Shown here: positions 25,333 through 35,266 of the stretch, in pieces
Layout of the letters: every line of letters starts with the position of its first letter
Position numbering within the stretch: the first letter of the stretch is position 1
Origin: Peribacillus loiseleuriae
GTDB taxonomy: Bacteria > Bacillota > Bacilli > Bacillales > DSM-1321
Assembly: GCF_001183985.1 (NCBI RefSeq)
Contig: NZ_LFZW01000001.1
Coordinates: 3,276,059-3,340,058, forward strand
Direction of reading: 5' to 3'
Length of the DNA: 64,000 nucleotides
The notes under the pieces: generated by a model
Database searches by the model: none
The model's input: only the letters and a program-made list of their open reading frames with translations
What the model was told of the DNA's origin: nothing
Position numbers and translations under genes: made by a program

Positions 25333-26691
25333 TTAGCACAGTTCATGCAATACAGCCTTTACAGTTTCTATAACAAAGTGCAAATCTTCAACTGTGGAAG
25401 AGAGTGGGGGAGCAATGATTAATACATTCCCATAGCCAGGAACTGTATCACCATTTCGACCAATAATCAGACCCTTTTCTTTACAAGCCCCGATAACACT
25501 TCCCATAAACTCGTCAGAAACAGGTGTTTTTGATTTTTTATCCTCCACTAATTCAATTCCATATAAAAACCCAATTCCACGCACTTCTCCAACTTTATTA
25601 AGCGCTGTTAATTCATAGAGTTCACTTAAGGTAGATTCACTAAGTTCAGATACCCGTTTGACAATCTCTTCATTTTCGATTATTTCAATATTCTTCAGGG
25701 CAACTGCACATGATGCAGGATGACCTCCGTAAGTTGAAACATGTCTAAAATGATTTAATTTTCCGTTCTCCTTAAAATTTTCGTAAATCTTCGAGTTTAC
25801 AGCCGTTGCTCCCAACGGTAGATAACCACTTGTTAATCCTTTCGCCATTGTTACAATGTCAGGTTGAACCCCTTCAGAGTGCATAAATCCAAACATTTTC
25901 CCTGTTCTGCCAAAACCTGAAACCACTTCATCTACTATCAAAAGAACATCATGCTTCTTACAAATTTCTGCTACTCTTGTCAGGTATTCCTTGGAAGGGA
26001 TCAGTACTCCCCCTCCGGAAATGAATGGTTCAAGAATAACGCCTGCTACCGTTTCTGAACCTTCAAAATTAATAACCTGGTCTATATATTCTGCTGCTAA
26101 CAAATCAGAATTCTCAACATTTTCTCCAAATGGGCTTCGATAACTATAAGGTGGTGGCACATGGAGAAAGCCCGGAACGGCTGGATCATACTTTACTCTT
26201 CGATTTGCCTGAGCGGTTGCGCTTAGGGCAGCAAAAGTATTCCCATGATAAGCACGATATCTGGAAATAAATTTATATTTTCCCGGGTTGCCATTTTGAG
26301 AATGGTATTGCCGAGCAATCTTAAAAGCCGTTTCATTCGCTTCAGATCCACTGTTTGAGAAAAAAGTCGTATAGGATCCTTTTAGAAGTTCACTTATTTT
26401 AGAAGATAGTTCAATAGCAGGTTTATGGCTTAAGGTAAGTGGGAAATATGATAAATTCATCATTTGTTCATAAGCTGCTTGAGCAATTTCTTGTCTGCCA
26501 TGCCCTAGATTCAAGCACCATAATCCAGATACTCCATCCAAATATTGATCACCTTTTGTATCGGTAAACCAAGAGCCTTTCCCTTCCGCAGCAATCATAG
26601 GACTTGCTTTTTCATTATACCGATGCATCGCATGCCATAAATGATCTTTATCCATTTGGACGAGGTCTTTCGTTTCAGTTTCTACTTTCAA
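25333..26691 (-). CDS. tpa: Class III aminotransferase, probable taurine:pyruvate aminotransferase
   Basis: PLP enzyme of the omega-aminotransferase group. PLP contacts are SNSGSEANETAFKIAR (phosphate), RAYHGNTF, VDEVVSGFGRTGK (ring aspartate) and TMAKGLTSGYLPLGA with the Schiff-base lysine near residue 280. I start it at TTG 26691, 7 bases after AAGGAGGG; the frame extends to 26724. About 452 residues. Sequence alone says only omega-amino acid donor. The neighbours ald and xsc point to taurine plus pyruvate giving sulfoacetaldehyde plus alanine. Beta-alanine or another amine is the main alternative. Confidence 0.82.
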   Translation of the reverse strand: MKVETETKDLVQMDKDHLWHAMHRYNEKASPMIAAEGKGSWFTDTKGDQYLDGVSGLWCLNLGHGRQEIAQAAYEQMMNLSYFPLTLSHKPAIELSSKISELLKGSYTTFFSNSGSEANETAFKIARQYHSQNGNPGKYKFISRYRAYHGNTFAALSATAQANRRVKYDPAVPGFLHVPPPYSYRSPFGENVENSDLLAAEYIDQVINFEGSETVAGVILEPFISGGGVLIPSKEYLTRVAEICKKHDVLLIVDEVVSGFGRTGKMFGFMHSEGVQPDIVTMAKGLTSGYLPLGATAVNSKIYENFKENGKLNHFRHVSTYGGHPASCAVALKNIEIIENEEIVKRVSELSESTLSELYELTALNKVGEVRGIGFLYGIELVEDKKSKTPVSDEFMGSVIGACKEKGLIIGRNGDTVPGYGNVLIIAPPLSSTVEDLHFVIETVKAVLHELC

Positions 26692-26746
26692 TATAGAGCC
26701 CTCCTTATATTTAGTGGGATACATGGCATAAAAACCATGTCGGTTT

Positions 26747-27880
26747 CTACAGCGTAATAGGAACTTTGACTAAAATAGATTCAAGTGAGTGGTAATCATG
26801 ACCATGAGCAATGGCCACTGCTTCATATGTTACCTTTCCATTGACAACATTAAATCCTTTAGCTAAGGCTTTATTATGAAGGGCAGCTTGCTTGTAACCT
26901 TTCGTTGCAATTTCTACTCCATAAGGTACGGTTGCATTCGTTAAGGCGATCGTAGAAGTACGAGAAACAGCACCTGGCATGTTAGCAACTGCATAATGGA
27001 CAACACCATGCTTTACATATGTTGGATTATTATGTGTCGTAATTCGATCAATGGTTTCAATCGAACCCCCTTGGTCAACAGCTACATCAACAATAACGGA
27101 GCCCGTCTGCATGTCTTTGACCATATCTTCCGTTACTAGACGTGGGGCACGTGCTCCCGGAATAAGAACAGCACCTACAAGCAAATCGGCTTTTTGCACC
27201 GCTTGGGCTATGTTAAAGCTGTTGGACACCAATGTTTTTAATCGCCCTTGAAATTGGTCATCCAATTGACGGAGACGATTAGCATTAATATCAATCAAGG
27301 TGACACTTGCCCCTAATCCTAGTGCCATCTTAGCTGCATTCGTACCAACAATCCCACCGCCAATAATCACAACCTCAGCGGGAGATACACCCGGCACACC
27401 ACCCATTAAGATCCCTTTACCCCCCTTTGGTTTTTCTAAAAATTGTGCACCAATCTGAATGGACATACGTCCCGCTACTTCGCTCATCGGTGTCAACAAT
27501 GGTAGGGATCCATTTTCTAATTGAATGGTTTCATAAGCAATCGCTACTACATTATGATCTATTAGGGCTTGCGTTAATTCTGGCTCTGCCGCTAAATGGA
27601 GATACGTATAGAGAATTAATCCATCACGAAAAAATTGATATTCCGCTGCTAGAGGTTCTTTGACTTTAATGATCATATCAGCTAACCAAGTTTGCTTTGC
27701 TGATTCTACAATTTTAGCTCCTGATTGGATATACTCTTGATCTGAAAATCCACTGTTTAATCCGGCACCTTTTTCAATCCAAATCTCATGCCCACTATTT
27801 TTGAACGTGGTTACACCTGCAGGAGTCATACCTACGCGATTCTCACTATCTTTAATTTCTTTCGGAACACCTATAATCAT
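26747..27880 (-). CDS. ald: Alanine dehydrogenase
   Basis: NAD-dependent oxidative deamination of alanine to pyruvate and ammonium. [20 protein letters not shown] opens the protein, the substrate-site [14 protein letters not shown] is near residue 75, EVAGRMS near 135, and the Rossmann motif [21 protein letters not shown] near 170. 377 residues. I use ATG 27880 rather than GTG 27889. Beside tpa and xsc it regenerates the pyruvate consumed by the aminotransferase. It is 55 bases upstream of tpa and probably cotranscribed. A second ald elsewhere in the genome for sporulation or germination is possible. Confidence 0.95.
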   Translation of the reverse strand: MIIGVPKEIKDSENRVGMTPAGVTTFKNSGHEIWIEKGAGLNSGFSDQEYIQSGAKIVESAKQTWLADMIIKVKEPLAAEYQFFRDGLILYTYLHLAAEPELTQALIDHNVVAIAYETIQLENGSLPLLTPMSEVAGRMSIQIGAQFLEKPKGGKGILMGGVPGVSPAEVVIIGGGIVGTNAAKMALGLGASVTLIDINANRLRQLDDQFQGRLKTLVSNSFNIAQAVQKADLLVGAVLIPGARAPRLVTEDMVKDMQTGSVIVDVAVDQGGSIETIDRITTHNNPTYVKHGVVHYAVANMPGAVSRTSTIALTNATVPYGVEIATKGYKQAALHNKALAKGFNVVNGKVTYEAVAIAHGHDYHSLESILVKVPITL

Positions 27881-28084
27881 CTCTATCACTCTTTTCTATT
27901 TTAATAGAAGATAAATTTCGGAATGTTCTGCTCATACATAACCAGGTGAATCAAACATTTTCATAACGTCTCACAAAAATCCAATCTCATGCCCTCTATC
28001 TTGATTGTCTATATTAGACTCAATCACTCAAACTGAATGTATGAAGAGATCGAGCCTAATTAGTTAGGACTTTCTCTTTAACAA

Positions 28085-29848
28085 TTATTTATCCCAATTT
28101 TTATGATCTAAGTGCGAGTATTTAGCTAATAATCGAGTAGGCATTTTTAACGCATCTTTCCTAAACGGAGGCGCTAATTGTGTACCATCAACCTGAATAT
28201 CAATGACAGTAGGTTTATTTAATTTTATCGCTTCTTCTATGACGGGTCCTAATTCTTCAGGTGTTTCCACTCTAATTCCGACCGCACCCATAGAACGGGC
28301 CACTTCAGCAAAATCAGGATTTTGGATATCTGCCCCGACAAAACGGTTATTATAGAAATCTACCTGGTTCTTCTTCTCTGCACACCATGCATTATTATTA
28401 AAGACGCAAGCAATGACAGGAATATTTTCTTCAACTGCTGTACTTACTTCATGTAAACTCATGCCCCATGCTCCATCTCCAACGATGGCGATAACAGGAG
28501 CATTTGGCTCTGCTAATTTGGCACCAAGAGCCGATGGATAGGCAAAACCAGTGTTCCCAAAAGTAAGGGCAGCGATATGTCTACGGCTTCGATTGAACTT
28601 TAAGTAAGCGTTTGCAGTAGATGATACATTACCTATGTCAGTTGTAACGATCGCGTTCTCAGGTAATACTTTTGTTAATTCTAATAGCGCACGACGGGGA
28701 TTAATTGGTGTGCCATCTATCATAGCAAGATCTACTAGTTCTTGTTCCCATTTTTGTTTTTCATGAGTAATTTCTCCTAAACGCAGTTTTTCTTGTTTAG
28801 GGTTAGGTTTAATATCTTTTAACCGCTTCATGATTTCTCGACTAGCTTCGCGGGCATCACCGATAATACCAACTTCCACTGGATGAGTTCTGGCAATTTG
28901 TCTTGGATTGATATCAATTTGAATAATTTGTGCATCTTTAGGGAAATAATCTATGTCATAGCACGGTAATGTACCAAATACGGATAATCTTGTACCAACC
29001 GCTAAAATAACATCGGCTTGCTTTAACGTATTCATAGCAGCTTTTGATCCCATATATCCGATCGGCCCGACCGCTAACGGATGATCAGCTGGGAATGCAT
29101 CATTATGCATATAGGATACAGCCACAGGAGCTGTTAAATGTTCTGCGATGTTCCTAATTTCTTCAATTCCATCCGAATCAACTGTACCTCTACCAGAAAT
29201 AATGACAGGATACTCAGCATTAGCTAAAATTTCCGCTGCTCGGTCTAAGGATTCAGATGAACCACATCCTCGTGAATCAACTCGATATTGATGAGGTTTG
29301 AGAATTTGATCCTCCACTTCACCATAGAAGTAATCACGCGGTATATCGAATAAAACAGGACCTCTTTCAGCATAAGCAATTCGAAAAGCAGTTCGTAGAC
29401 AATCGGCTACTCGGCCTGGATGAGTCACTCTCACTGTTTCTTTCGTGATGGCTTTGAAAACGGAAACCTGATCACATTCTTGAAATCCATCCCACCCGAC
29501 AGTAGGTGTTCCTGCAGAAGGAGAGATTACGACCATAGGAGTATGAGCCTGATTGGCCGCTGCTACTGATGTCACCATATTGGTCATTCCAGGTCCGTTT
29601 TGGCCGATCACAACTCCAGCAACGCCCGAAACCCGGCAATAGGCATCTTCCATATGCGCGGCACTTTGTTCATGACGAACTCCAATAAAACGAATACCAG
29701 CTGTTGGCAATAAATCAAGCATATCCATAAAAGCAGAACCTAAAATTCCGGAAATATGTTTGACCCCTTCTGCGACTAATGTCTCAACAATTGCTTCACT
29801 TGGTGTCATTTTTACCTTCGTTCCTCTTAACGTTTTTGTTTCGGCCAT
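28085..29848 (-). CDS. xsc: Sulfoacetaldehyde acetyltransferase
   Basis: Thiamine-diphosphate enzyme converting sulfoacetaldehyde and phosphate to acetyl phosphate and sulfite, the carbon-sulfur bond-breaking step of taurine and isethionate catabolism. 587 residues. The N-terminal TPP domain has [30 protein letters not shown] (cofactor glutamate at residue 60) and [13 protein letters not shown]; the C-terminal domain has [14 protein letters not shown] and ACVFNNNAW. The GSAFM segment and following pattern separate Xsc from acetolactate synthases. AGGAG precedes ATG 29848 by 8 bases. It has its own promoter and operator. The phosphate acetyltransferase often linked to xsc is not here. Confidence 0.92.
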   Translation of the reverse strand: MAETKTLRGTKVKMTPSEAIVETLVAEGVKHISGILGSAFMDMLDLLPTAGIRFIGVRHEQSAAHMEDAYCRVSGVAGVVIGQNGPGMTNMVTSVAAANQAHTPMVVISPSAGTPTVGWDGFQECDQVSVFKAITKETVRVTHPGRVADCLRTAFRIAYAERGPVLFDIPRDYFYGEVEDQILKPHQYRVDSRGCGSSESLDRAAEILANAEYPVIISGRGTVDSDGIEEIRNIAEHLTAPVAVSYMHNDAFPADHPLAVGPIGYMGSKAAMNTLKQADVILAVGTRLSVFGTLPCYDIDYFPKDAQIIQIDINPRQIARTHPVEVGIIGDAREASREIMKRLKDIKPNPKQEKLRLGEITHEKQKWEQELVDLAMIDGTPINPRRALLELTKVLPENAIVTTDIGNVSSTANAYLKFNRSRRHIAALTFGNTGFAYPSALGAKLAEPNAPVIAIVGDGAWGMSLHEVSTAVEENIPVIACVFNNNAWCAEKKNQVDFYNNRFVGADIQNPDFAEVARSMGAVGIRVETPEELGPVIEEAIKLNKPTVIDIQVDGTQLAPPFRKDALKMPTRLLAKYSHLDHKNWDK

Positions 29849-29891
29849 TGAACATTCTCCTAACTCGATTTATTTCTGATAATGACGTTAG

Positions 29892-29945
29892 AACGTCCGT
29901 ACCAGTTATGATTTTTATATTACTACCTCTCTCTAAAATAGTCAA
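29892..29945 (-). promoter_or_regulatory. xsc promoter and proposed GntR operator
   Basis: Minus strand: -35 TTGACT (29945-29940), 17-base spacer, -10 TAATAT (29922-29917), then operator-like TGGTACGGACG (29904-29894) inside AACTGGTACGGACGTT. The layout is the same as at gntR and upstream of the permease, which suggests repression by blocking the start of transcription. Confidence 0.7.
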
Positions 29946-30002
29946 CAAATAATTTGAAAATTTATATTATTAAATAAATTAAAATGTCCAGTACCCTGAA
30001 AA

Positions 30003-31334
30003 CTATGCCTTTCTTGTATTTATTTCTGATTTTATATTTTGATTTTGGGTTACTTTAACTTTTTTCTTACCGATCCACCAGACTGAAATTGCACTTACTA
30101 CACCGGCAAATAGAACATATATAGTGAGTAAGACAGGAGAGCCATTATTATAACCCAACAATGCTGTAGCAATGATTGGCGTTAGTCCACTTGCAAAAAT
30201 TCCTGAAAATTGATAAACAAAAGACATTCCAGTATACCTAACCGGCGCATCAAATAACTCTGCAAATAAAGCAGCTTCAGGACCATAGATTGAAGCATAA
30301 AAGATTCCAAAAGGGATGATGATTGACAACCAGATCAAAAGAATGTTACCACCACTGTTCGACATTATCCAAAAAGCAGGAAGCGCTGAAAACCCTGTTA
30401 CTAGACTACCAATCAAATAGGTGCGAGTTCTTCCGACACGGTCAGATACATGGCCGAATAGAGGAATGAAAAAGCACATAACAAACGCTGCTGCAGAAAC
30501 GCCAAGTAAAGCATCTGTGCGTGACAAATCAAGGGAGCTTGTTAAATAGGTGATAGAAAACACACCCATGACATTAAAGAAAACACCGTCTATAAAACGT
30601 GCGCCCATTCCAGCTAGGACATTACCAGTATTATTTTTCCACATGTCCTTTATAGGCATATTTGATTCTTTATTTCGTTCTTTAATTTTTTGAAACTCCG
30701 GTGATTCCGAAACATTTAGGCGAATCCATAAACCTAGGAATATCAATATGGCACTTAGTCCGAAGGCAATACGCCATCCCCATGCCATGAACTGGCTATC
30801 AGATAACGTGGAAGAAAGAAGTCCTACTACACCTGATGAAAGCAAAAGACCAATCGACAGTCCAATTTGTGGAAAGCTTGCATATAAACCTCTTTTTTTA
30901 TGGGGAGCATGCTCAAAGGTCATTAATACAGCTCCACCCCATTCACCACCAAGCCCAATCCCTTGCAGGATACGCAAAAAAAGCAAACAGATAGGAGCCC
31001 AAATGCCAATTTGGTTATAAGTGGGGATAACAGCAATTAATACCGTACTTCCGCCCATAATACTTAAGGTCAATATCAACATGCTTTTTCGACCAATTTT
31101 GTCGCCGAAATGGCCAAATATAATCCCACCTATTGGACGAGCCACAAATCCTACTGCGAAGGTGATATAGGCTAACAAGGTAGATACAATCGGGTCCTCA
31201 GCAGGAAAGTATAGTTTATTAAATACAATTCCAGCCACTACACCGTATAAAAAGAAATCATACCATTCGATCGTAGAGCCAATGAGACTAGCACCTACCG
31301 CACGTGAGAGCATATTTCCCTTTACTTTTTTCAA
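30003..31334 (-). CDS. MFS transporter, metabolite:H+ symporter (MHS) family
   Basis: About 443 residues with twelve predicted helices. Family marks are GSTIEWYDFFLYG in helix 1, FVARPIGGIIFGHFGDKIGRKSML (motif A) and QGIGLGGEWGGAVLM in helix 4. TTG 31334, 6 bases after GGGAGGG, is preferred over the open frame to 31367. MHS carriers import organic acids, betaines or sulfonates with protons. Between xsc and an alcohol dehydrogenase it is a candidate isethionate or other sulfonate importer. A cre-like site 75 bases upstream suggests catabolite repression. Confidence 0.82.
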   Translation of the reverse strand: MKKVKGNMLSRAVGASLIGSTIEWYDFFLYGVVAGIVFNKLYFPAEDPIVSTLLAYITFAVGFVARPIGGIIFGHFGDKIGRKSMLILTLSIMGGSTVLIAVIPTYNQIGIWAPICLLFLRILQGIGLGGEWGGAVLMTFEHAPHKKRGLYASFPQIGLSIGLLLSSGVVGLLSSTLSDSQFMAWGWRIAFGLSAILIFLGLWIRLNVSESPEFQKIKERNKESNMPIKDMWKNNTGNVLAGMGARFIDGVFFNVMGVFSITYLTSSLDLSRTDALLGVSAAAFVMCFFIPLFGHVSDRVGRTRTYLIGSLVTGFSALPAFWIMSNSGGNILLIWLSIIIPFGIFYASIYGPEAALFAELFDAPVRYTGMSFVYQFSGIFASGLTPIIATALLGYNNGSPVLLTIYVLFAGVVSAISVWWIGKKKVKVTQNQNIKSEINTRKA

Positions 31335-31407
31335 TATTTTCCCTCCCTGACATCGTGATTTAATCAAATAAGAGATTAGAATTTCAACAATATATGAACA
31401 CTATATT

Positions 31408-31421
31408 TGTAAGCGGTTCTA
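31408..31421 (+). promoter_or_regulatory. cre-like site upstream of the MHS transporter
   Basis: TGTAAGCGGTTCTA, matching the CcpA consensus except near its 3' end. Confidence 0.4.
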
Positions 31422-31499
31422 ATTACAATTTTGATATATCCTAAGATGGAGAAGGGCCAACCAGGTGGTTGACCTCCTATCCAGAAATATAACGTTTAT

Positions 31500-31945
31500 T
31501 TACCAGTTTCTAAAATTCATATTGGCATATTTGGGAACTACTTCAGCTTTCCCCTTCACGCGTATGCAACCATCTCCCATGTGAGCTGCATTTAGTTCAT
31601 GCTTGACAGGGATGCATTTAATTGTTGCAGTGGGGATAAGATCGAGCATTTTCATAAAAGCGGAACATGAAATCTAAAATTCCATAAATTTGATTGATCC
31701 CTCTACATACAAAACCTGTATGGCGTTAAAACGCCACCATTTTCCATGAAGGATTAATCCTGTAGCACGCTACACCCACCTAATCACAATGGTGCGGAGC
31801 CGGATGTCGGGATGTTTTCCAATAAAATAAGTATACCTTCTAAGTAGATTGGCCAAATTAATAAGTTGCGAAGCCCCGTCCCCATGTCCTTCATACAAAA
31901 TTTCAACAATTGCTTCACTTCGTTGATGTCATTTTAATCGTTTGT
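31500..31945 (-). pseudogene. Decayed second copy of the 5' part of xsc, interrupted
   Basis: Minus-strand translation of about 31670-31530 gives SAFMKMLDLIPTATIKCIP and then VKHELNAAHMGDGCIRVKG, which aligns without gaps to [19 protein letters not shown] and [19 protein letters not shown] of the intact Xsc, and then hits a stop near 31500. Near 31940-31896 the minus strand reads ATGACATCAACGAAGTGAAG then CAATTGTTGAAATTTTG, matching the xsc start region (ATGACACCAAGTGAAGC, AATTGTTGAG) with a frameshift. Between the halves lies about 185 bases of unrelated DNA. Substitutions are many, so the copy is old or came from a different strain. It cannot make a working enzyme. Confidence 0.82.
31711..31895. 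mobile_element. About 185-bp insertion inside the xsc remnant
   Basis: The segment splits the xsc remnant between the equivalents of residues 28 and 30. Its minus-strand junctions are GAAGGA on one side and GAGGGATC on the other, a possible degenerate duplication. It contains GGTGGCGTTTTAACGCC, an internal hairpin. No transposase or terminal repeat that I recognise; it may be a piece of a gene or a decayed small element. Confidence 0.35.
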
Positions 31946-32005
31946 AGTACCATTACCAATTTATTCGTTTAATTCCTCCTTCTAATTTTCTCTTTTGGGA
32001 TTCGT

Positions 32006-33211
32006 TTATTTATTAATAACTTCTGGATCAGTTTGCGAATCAGTTTTAGATAGTTTTTCAGCTAATAAGTAATAAATCACCTGAATGTCATGCTCAGTTG
32101 GAACTTTCCTATTAGTGGCGATGCCATTACCTGATAACGAGTCAATAACCAAAGTTGGAATTTCATCAATTAACTGTTGGGAATCCATATATTTAAGTCC
32201 GTCTTGCCATATTCCAAACCGTTCATTAAAGTCTTCAAGGGTTCTAATTACGTATAATGCCCGATCATTTTTGCCCAAAGAAGGGTTTGCACCTAAAGCC
32301 ATTGCTATTTCTGCAAACTGTTCCCTGCAGGAATCTAGACTGAATCTCATGACAAAAGGCATGAGTAAAGCTACACTTAGACCATGAGGGATGTGAAAAC
32401 GAGCACCTAACGCTCTTCCAGTTGCATGTGCTAAATTTGTGGATGCATTCGAAAAAGCGATACCTGCATAACAGCTGGCCAATATCATATCTCTTCTTGA
32501 TTCAATATCAGCGCCATTTTCATAAACTTTTGGGAGTGCATTACCCACTTTTTTAATCGCCTCAAGGGAAAATAGATTGGTCATTATTGACGCTTTGTTC
32601 GATAAAAATCCTTCAATAGCATGGGACAAAGCATCAAGCCCTGTGTAAACCGTAAAACTGGGTGGAAGACTTAAAGTTAATTCTGGGTCTAGAATTGCCA
32701 CATCTGGGACAAGGTTGGGATGACTAGGATTCATTTTTATATTTGTGTCAAGATTGGTAATCACCATAACTTTTGTCACTTCTGAACCAGTTCCTGATGT
32801 TGTAGGCACGGCAAACAATGGCAGTCGATCTAACTTTTGATATTGCGTTATGGTATCCCATTCCATATCCTTATTTTTACCGAAAACAGACAATGCTTTT
32901 GCCAAATCAATAGCACTACCACCCCCTATCCCAATGACACAGTCACCCTGAAAGGCATTTAATTGAAATAGGGCATCATCCACATTTTTTGTTGTTGGTT
33001 CTCCTGAAAAGTCTGTGAACACCTTGCTTTCCAAACCGCTATTCATCAAGATCTTTTTTACTTTTTGATGAAGGTTTATAGGAGATTTAGCTAAGAAAGA
33101 ATCCATGAGTATAAATATTTTTCTACCACCTTTTGAAGCTACGATTTTATCCAAATTATTAATGGCACCATTTTCAATCAAAATATTCCGTGGCAAATCA
33201 AGTACAGCCAT
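32006..33211 (-). CDS. Iron-containing (type III) alcohol dehydrogenase; candidate isethionate dehydrogenase / sulfoacetaldehyde reductase
   Basis: 401 residues. NAD-binding GIGGGSAIDLAKAL near residue 95, TTSGTGSEVTK near 138, metal ligands in DALSHAIEGF (near 195) and in HATGRALGARFHIPHGLSV (near 265-280). GGGGGAG precedes ATG 33211 closely. The family covers many alcohols and aldehydes. In a cluster with xsc, the attractive reaction is oxidation of isethionate to sulfoacetaldehyde (as I recall reported for a Bacillus) or the reverse, known in Bilophila. It has a separate upstream region without the shared operator, so a link to the pathway is by location only. Confidence 0.8.
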   Translation of the reverse strand: MAVLDLPRNILIENGAINNLDKIVASKGGRKIFILMDSFLAKSPINLHQKVKKILMNSGLESKVFTDFSGEPTTKNVDDALFQLNAFQGDCVIGIGGGSAIDLAKALSVFGKNKDMEWDTITQYQKLDRLPLFAVPTTSGTGSEVTKVMVITNLDTNIKMNPSHPNLVPDVAILDPELTLSLPPSFTVYTGLDALSHAIEGFLSNKASIMTNLFSLEAIKKVGNALPKVYENGADIESRRDMILASCYAGIAFSNASTNLAHATGRALGARFHIPHGLSVALLMPFVMRFSLDSCREQFAEIAMALGANPSLGKNDRALYVIRTLEDFNERFGIWQDGLKYMDSQQLIDEIPTLVIDSLSGNGIATNRKVPTEHDIQVIYYLLAEKLSKTDSQTDPEVINK

Positions 33212-33814
33212 TTTACTCCCCCATTTCTTATTTCTTTTGGATGAAAGTCACCTAGTGTTTTATCCATCTCAAAAGTTTAGGATTTATATCACTATTGATT
33301 TACTTATGCAAAAACCACACAAAAGTTTGAATACAAATAATGTCTAAATATTGTTTCTTTACTCAACTTTTGCACATAGAAAATCTTAATGAGCCCTTGA
33401 TATAACTCGGTAGAAACTCAAATCCGTTGTCGAGCCTATTTTTATCCTTGTTGTCTTAAATTTCTAACAAGTCCTCTTACGCTTGTGTAATATTAAAGAA
33501 CCTTATTACATCCGAGCAGTAAAATTGGTCTGACGACTACAAATAAATGAAAAGTTTAAGTGTATGGCTCCCCTCTTATGAAACACGTACACCCTCAAAT
33601 GATTGGCGTAAAAACTCCTTTTTTCATTCCAGTTTTTATTTTGTAAAACAGACCTATGGCATGCTGTGTTTTTTTGATTGTCTTGTACAGTATTAATTGT
33701 GATGAAGTAGTGTGTCTGAAGGAGTTAGTTCAATGAAGTAGTAAGATTGGCGATCGTGAAGGCTTCTTAGTTTTACCTATTTTACATTTCGAATCGTGTA
33801 GCAATCTAATTCAA
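33212..33814. other. Intergenic region between permease and alcohol dehydrogenase
   Basis: About 600 AT-rich bases with stops in all frames and no clear repeat. A weak minus-strand promoter-like pair (TTGAGT, 17 bases, ACATTA at about 33368-33340) could serve the dehydrogenase. I see no copy of the GntR operator. Confidence 0.45.
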
Positions 33815-35227
33815 TTAGAACTTCTCAGAATTTGGAGGATTAGAAACCAAATTTATTTCTTTCTCTATATATTTTTCTTTTTTTCGTCGAATGACAAAAT
33901 AAGAAAAAATAACGATAGCGCCAAATAGCATTGTGAAAATAAACTGTGGACGTTGTGAATCAATAAAAGCCATTAATAGTAAAACGGAAAGCATAGCGAT
34001 GATGGTTGCATACGTTAAATATGGAAAGAACCACATCTTAATTTTGAAAATTTCGGGATTCTCTTTTTCCATTCTTTTTCTTAAGCGCAGATGAGAAATC
34101 GCAATAGCTAAATAGACAAGAATTCCAATCCCGCCAGAAGAATTGACTAAAAAGAAAAATATTTTGTCAGGAGAAGTATAACTAAAAATTGTGCTGATAA
34201 AGGCAACTGATGTACTCGCTATTACAGCAAAAACAGGGACCCCGTTCTTGCTTACCTTTGAGATCAGTCTGGGAGCATCGCCCTTTTGTGCAAGAGAAAA
34301 TAGCATACGGGAGCTTGTGTAAAGTCCTGAATTCAGACAGGAAAGCAACGCCGTCAATACAACTATATTCATGATCAGAGCAGCATAAGGAATTCCTAGT
34401 ATTTCAAGAACAGCAACAAATGGACTTTTTAGCAAGGATGCTGAATTCCAGGGTAAAAGAGTCACGACTACAGCGATTGAACCGATATAAAAAATGAGAA
34501 TTCGCCACACCACACTATTTAATGCACCTCTTACGGACTTCACTGGATCGCTAGTCTCTCCAGCCGCAATGGCGGGAATCTCAACTCCCACGAAAGCATG
34601 AAAAACAATCGCTATACCAACAAGCACTGAACCTATCCCATTAGGTATAAAACCGCCGATGTTCATAAGATTAGTAGCACCTGGCGACTCAATAGTTGGT
34701 ATTACCCCTAGAATCACTGCTACTCCTAGGCTTAAAAAGACAATAATACTACCTATTTTAATAATAGAAAACCAATACTCAAATTCACCAAATGATTTAA
34801 CGGAAAAAATATTTGTAAGTGTTAATAGAATAATTAATGTAAGGCTTATTAACCAGACTGGAACCGAAGGAAGCCACTCGTGTATGATTGCTGCTCCTGC
34901 TGTTGCTTCAAGTGCAATGACAATCACCCAAAAAAACCAATATAACCAACCTGTCGCAAAGCCTGCCCACTCACCAATCCCTTCTCTTGCATATACAGCA
35001 AAGGATCCCGTATTGGGGTTTACTGTAGCCATTTCCCCAAGCATCCTCATCACTAAAACAACAATTAAGCCTGCAAATGCGTAAGACAAAATAGCTCCGG
35101 GACCAGTTTGGCTAATGATAATACCACTTCCTACGAATAAACCAGCACCAATGACTCCACTCAAAGATATCATTGTTAAATGTCTTTGTTTAAGTCCAGG
35201 TTTTAATTCTTCCTGTTGATGTTCCAA
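33815..35227 (-). CDS. APC-family amino acid permease (GabP/AAT type), candidate taurine permease
   Basis: 470 residues, twelve helices. It starts with the family segment LKQRHLTMISLSGVIGAGLFVGSG, then TGSFAVYAREGIGEWAGFATGWLYW and FHAFVGVEIPAIAAGETSDPVKSVRGALNSVVWR. The nearest familiar relatives carry GABA, beta-alanine or neutral amino acids by proton symport; taurine is chemically close to beta-alanine. The promoter-operator pair about 370 bases upstream matches those of xsc and gntR, which is the best evidence that it belongs to the sulfonate regulon. A cre-like site lies 40 bases upstream of the start. Confidence 0.88.
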   Translation of the reverse strand: MEHQQEELKPGLKQRHLTMISLSGVIGAGLFVGSGIIISQTGPGAILSYAFAGLIVVLVMRMLGEMATVNPNTGSFAVYAREGIGEWAGFATGWLYWFFWVIVIALEATAGAAIIHEWLPSVPVWLISLTLIILLTLTNIFSVKSFGEFEYWFSIIKIGSIIVFLSLGVAVILGVIPTIESPGATNLMNIGGFIPNGIGSVLVGIAIVFHAFVGVEIPAIAAGETSDPVKSVRGALNSVVWRILIFYIGSIAVVVTLLPWNSASLLKSPFVAVLEILGIPYAALIMNIVVLTALLSCLNSGLYTSSRMLFSLAQKGDAPRLISKVSKNGVPVFAVIASTSVAFISTIFSYTSPDKIFFFLVNSSGGIGILVYLAIAISHLRLRKRMEKENPEIFKIKMWFFPYLTYATIIAMLSVLLLMAFIDSQRPQFIFTMLFGAIVIFSYFVIRRKKEKYIEKEINLVSNPPNSEKF

Positions 35228-35266
35228 ACTTCCACCAACTTTCAGTATTTTTTGGAATTACCGTTA

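Noticed and set aside
28085-29848. Acetolactate synthase (ilvB) for the TPP enzyme
   Set aside because: No ilvN or ilvC neighbour, and the GSAFM region plus aminotransferase/alanine dehydrogenase context fit sulfoacetaldehyde acetyltransferase.
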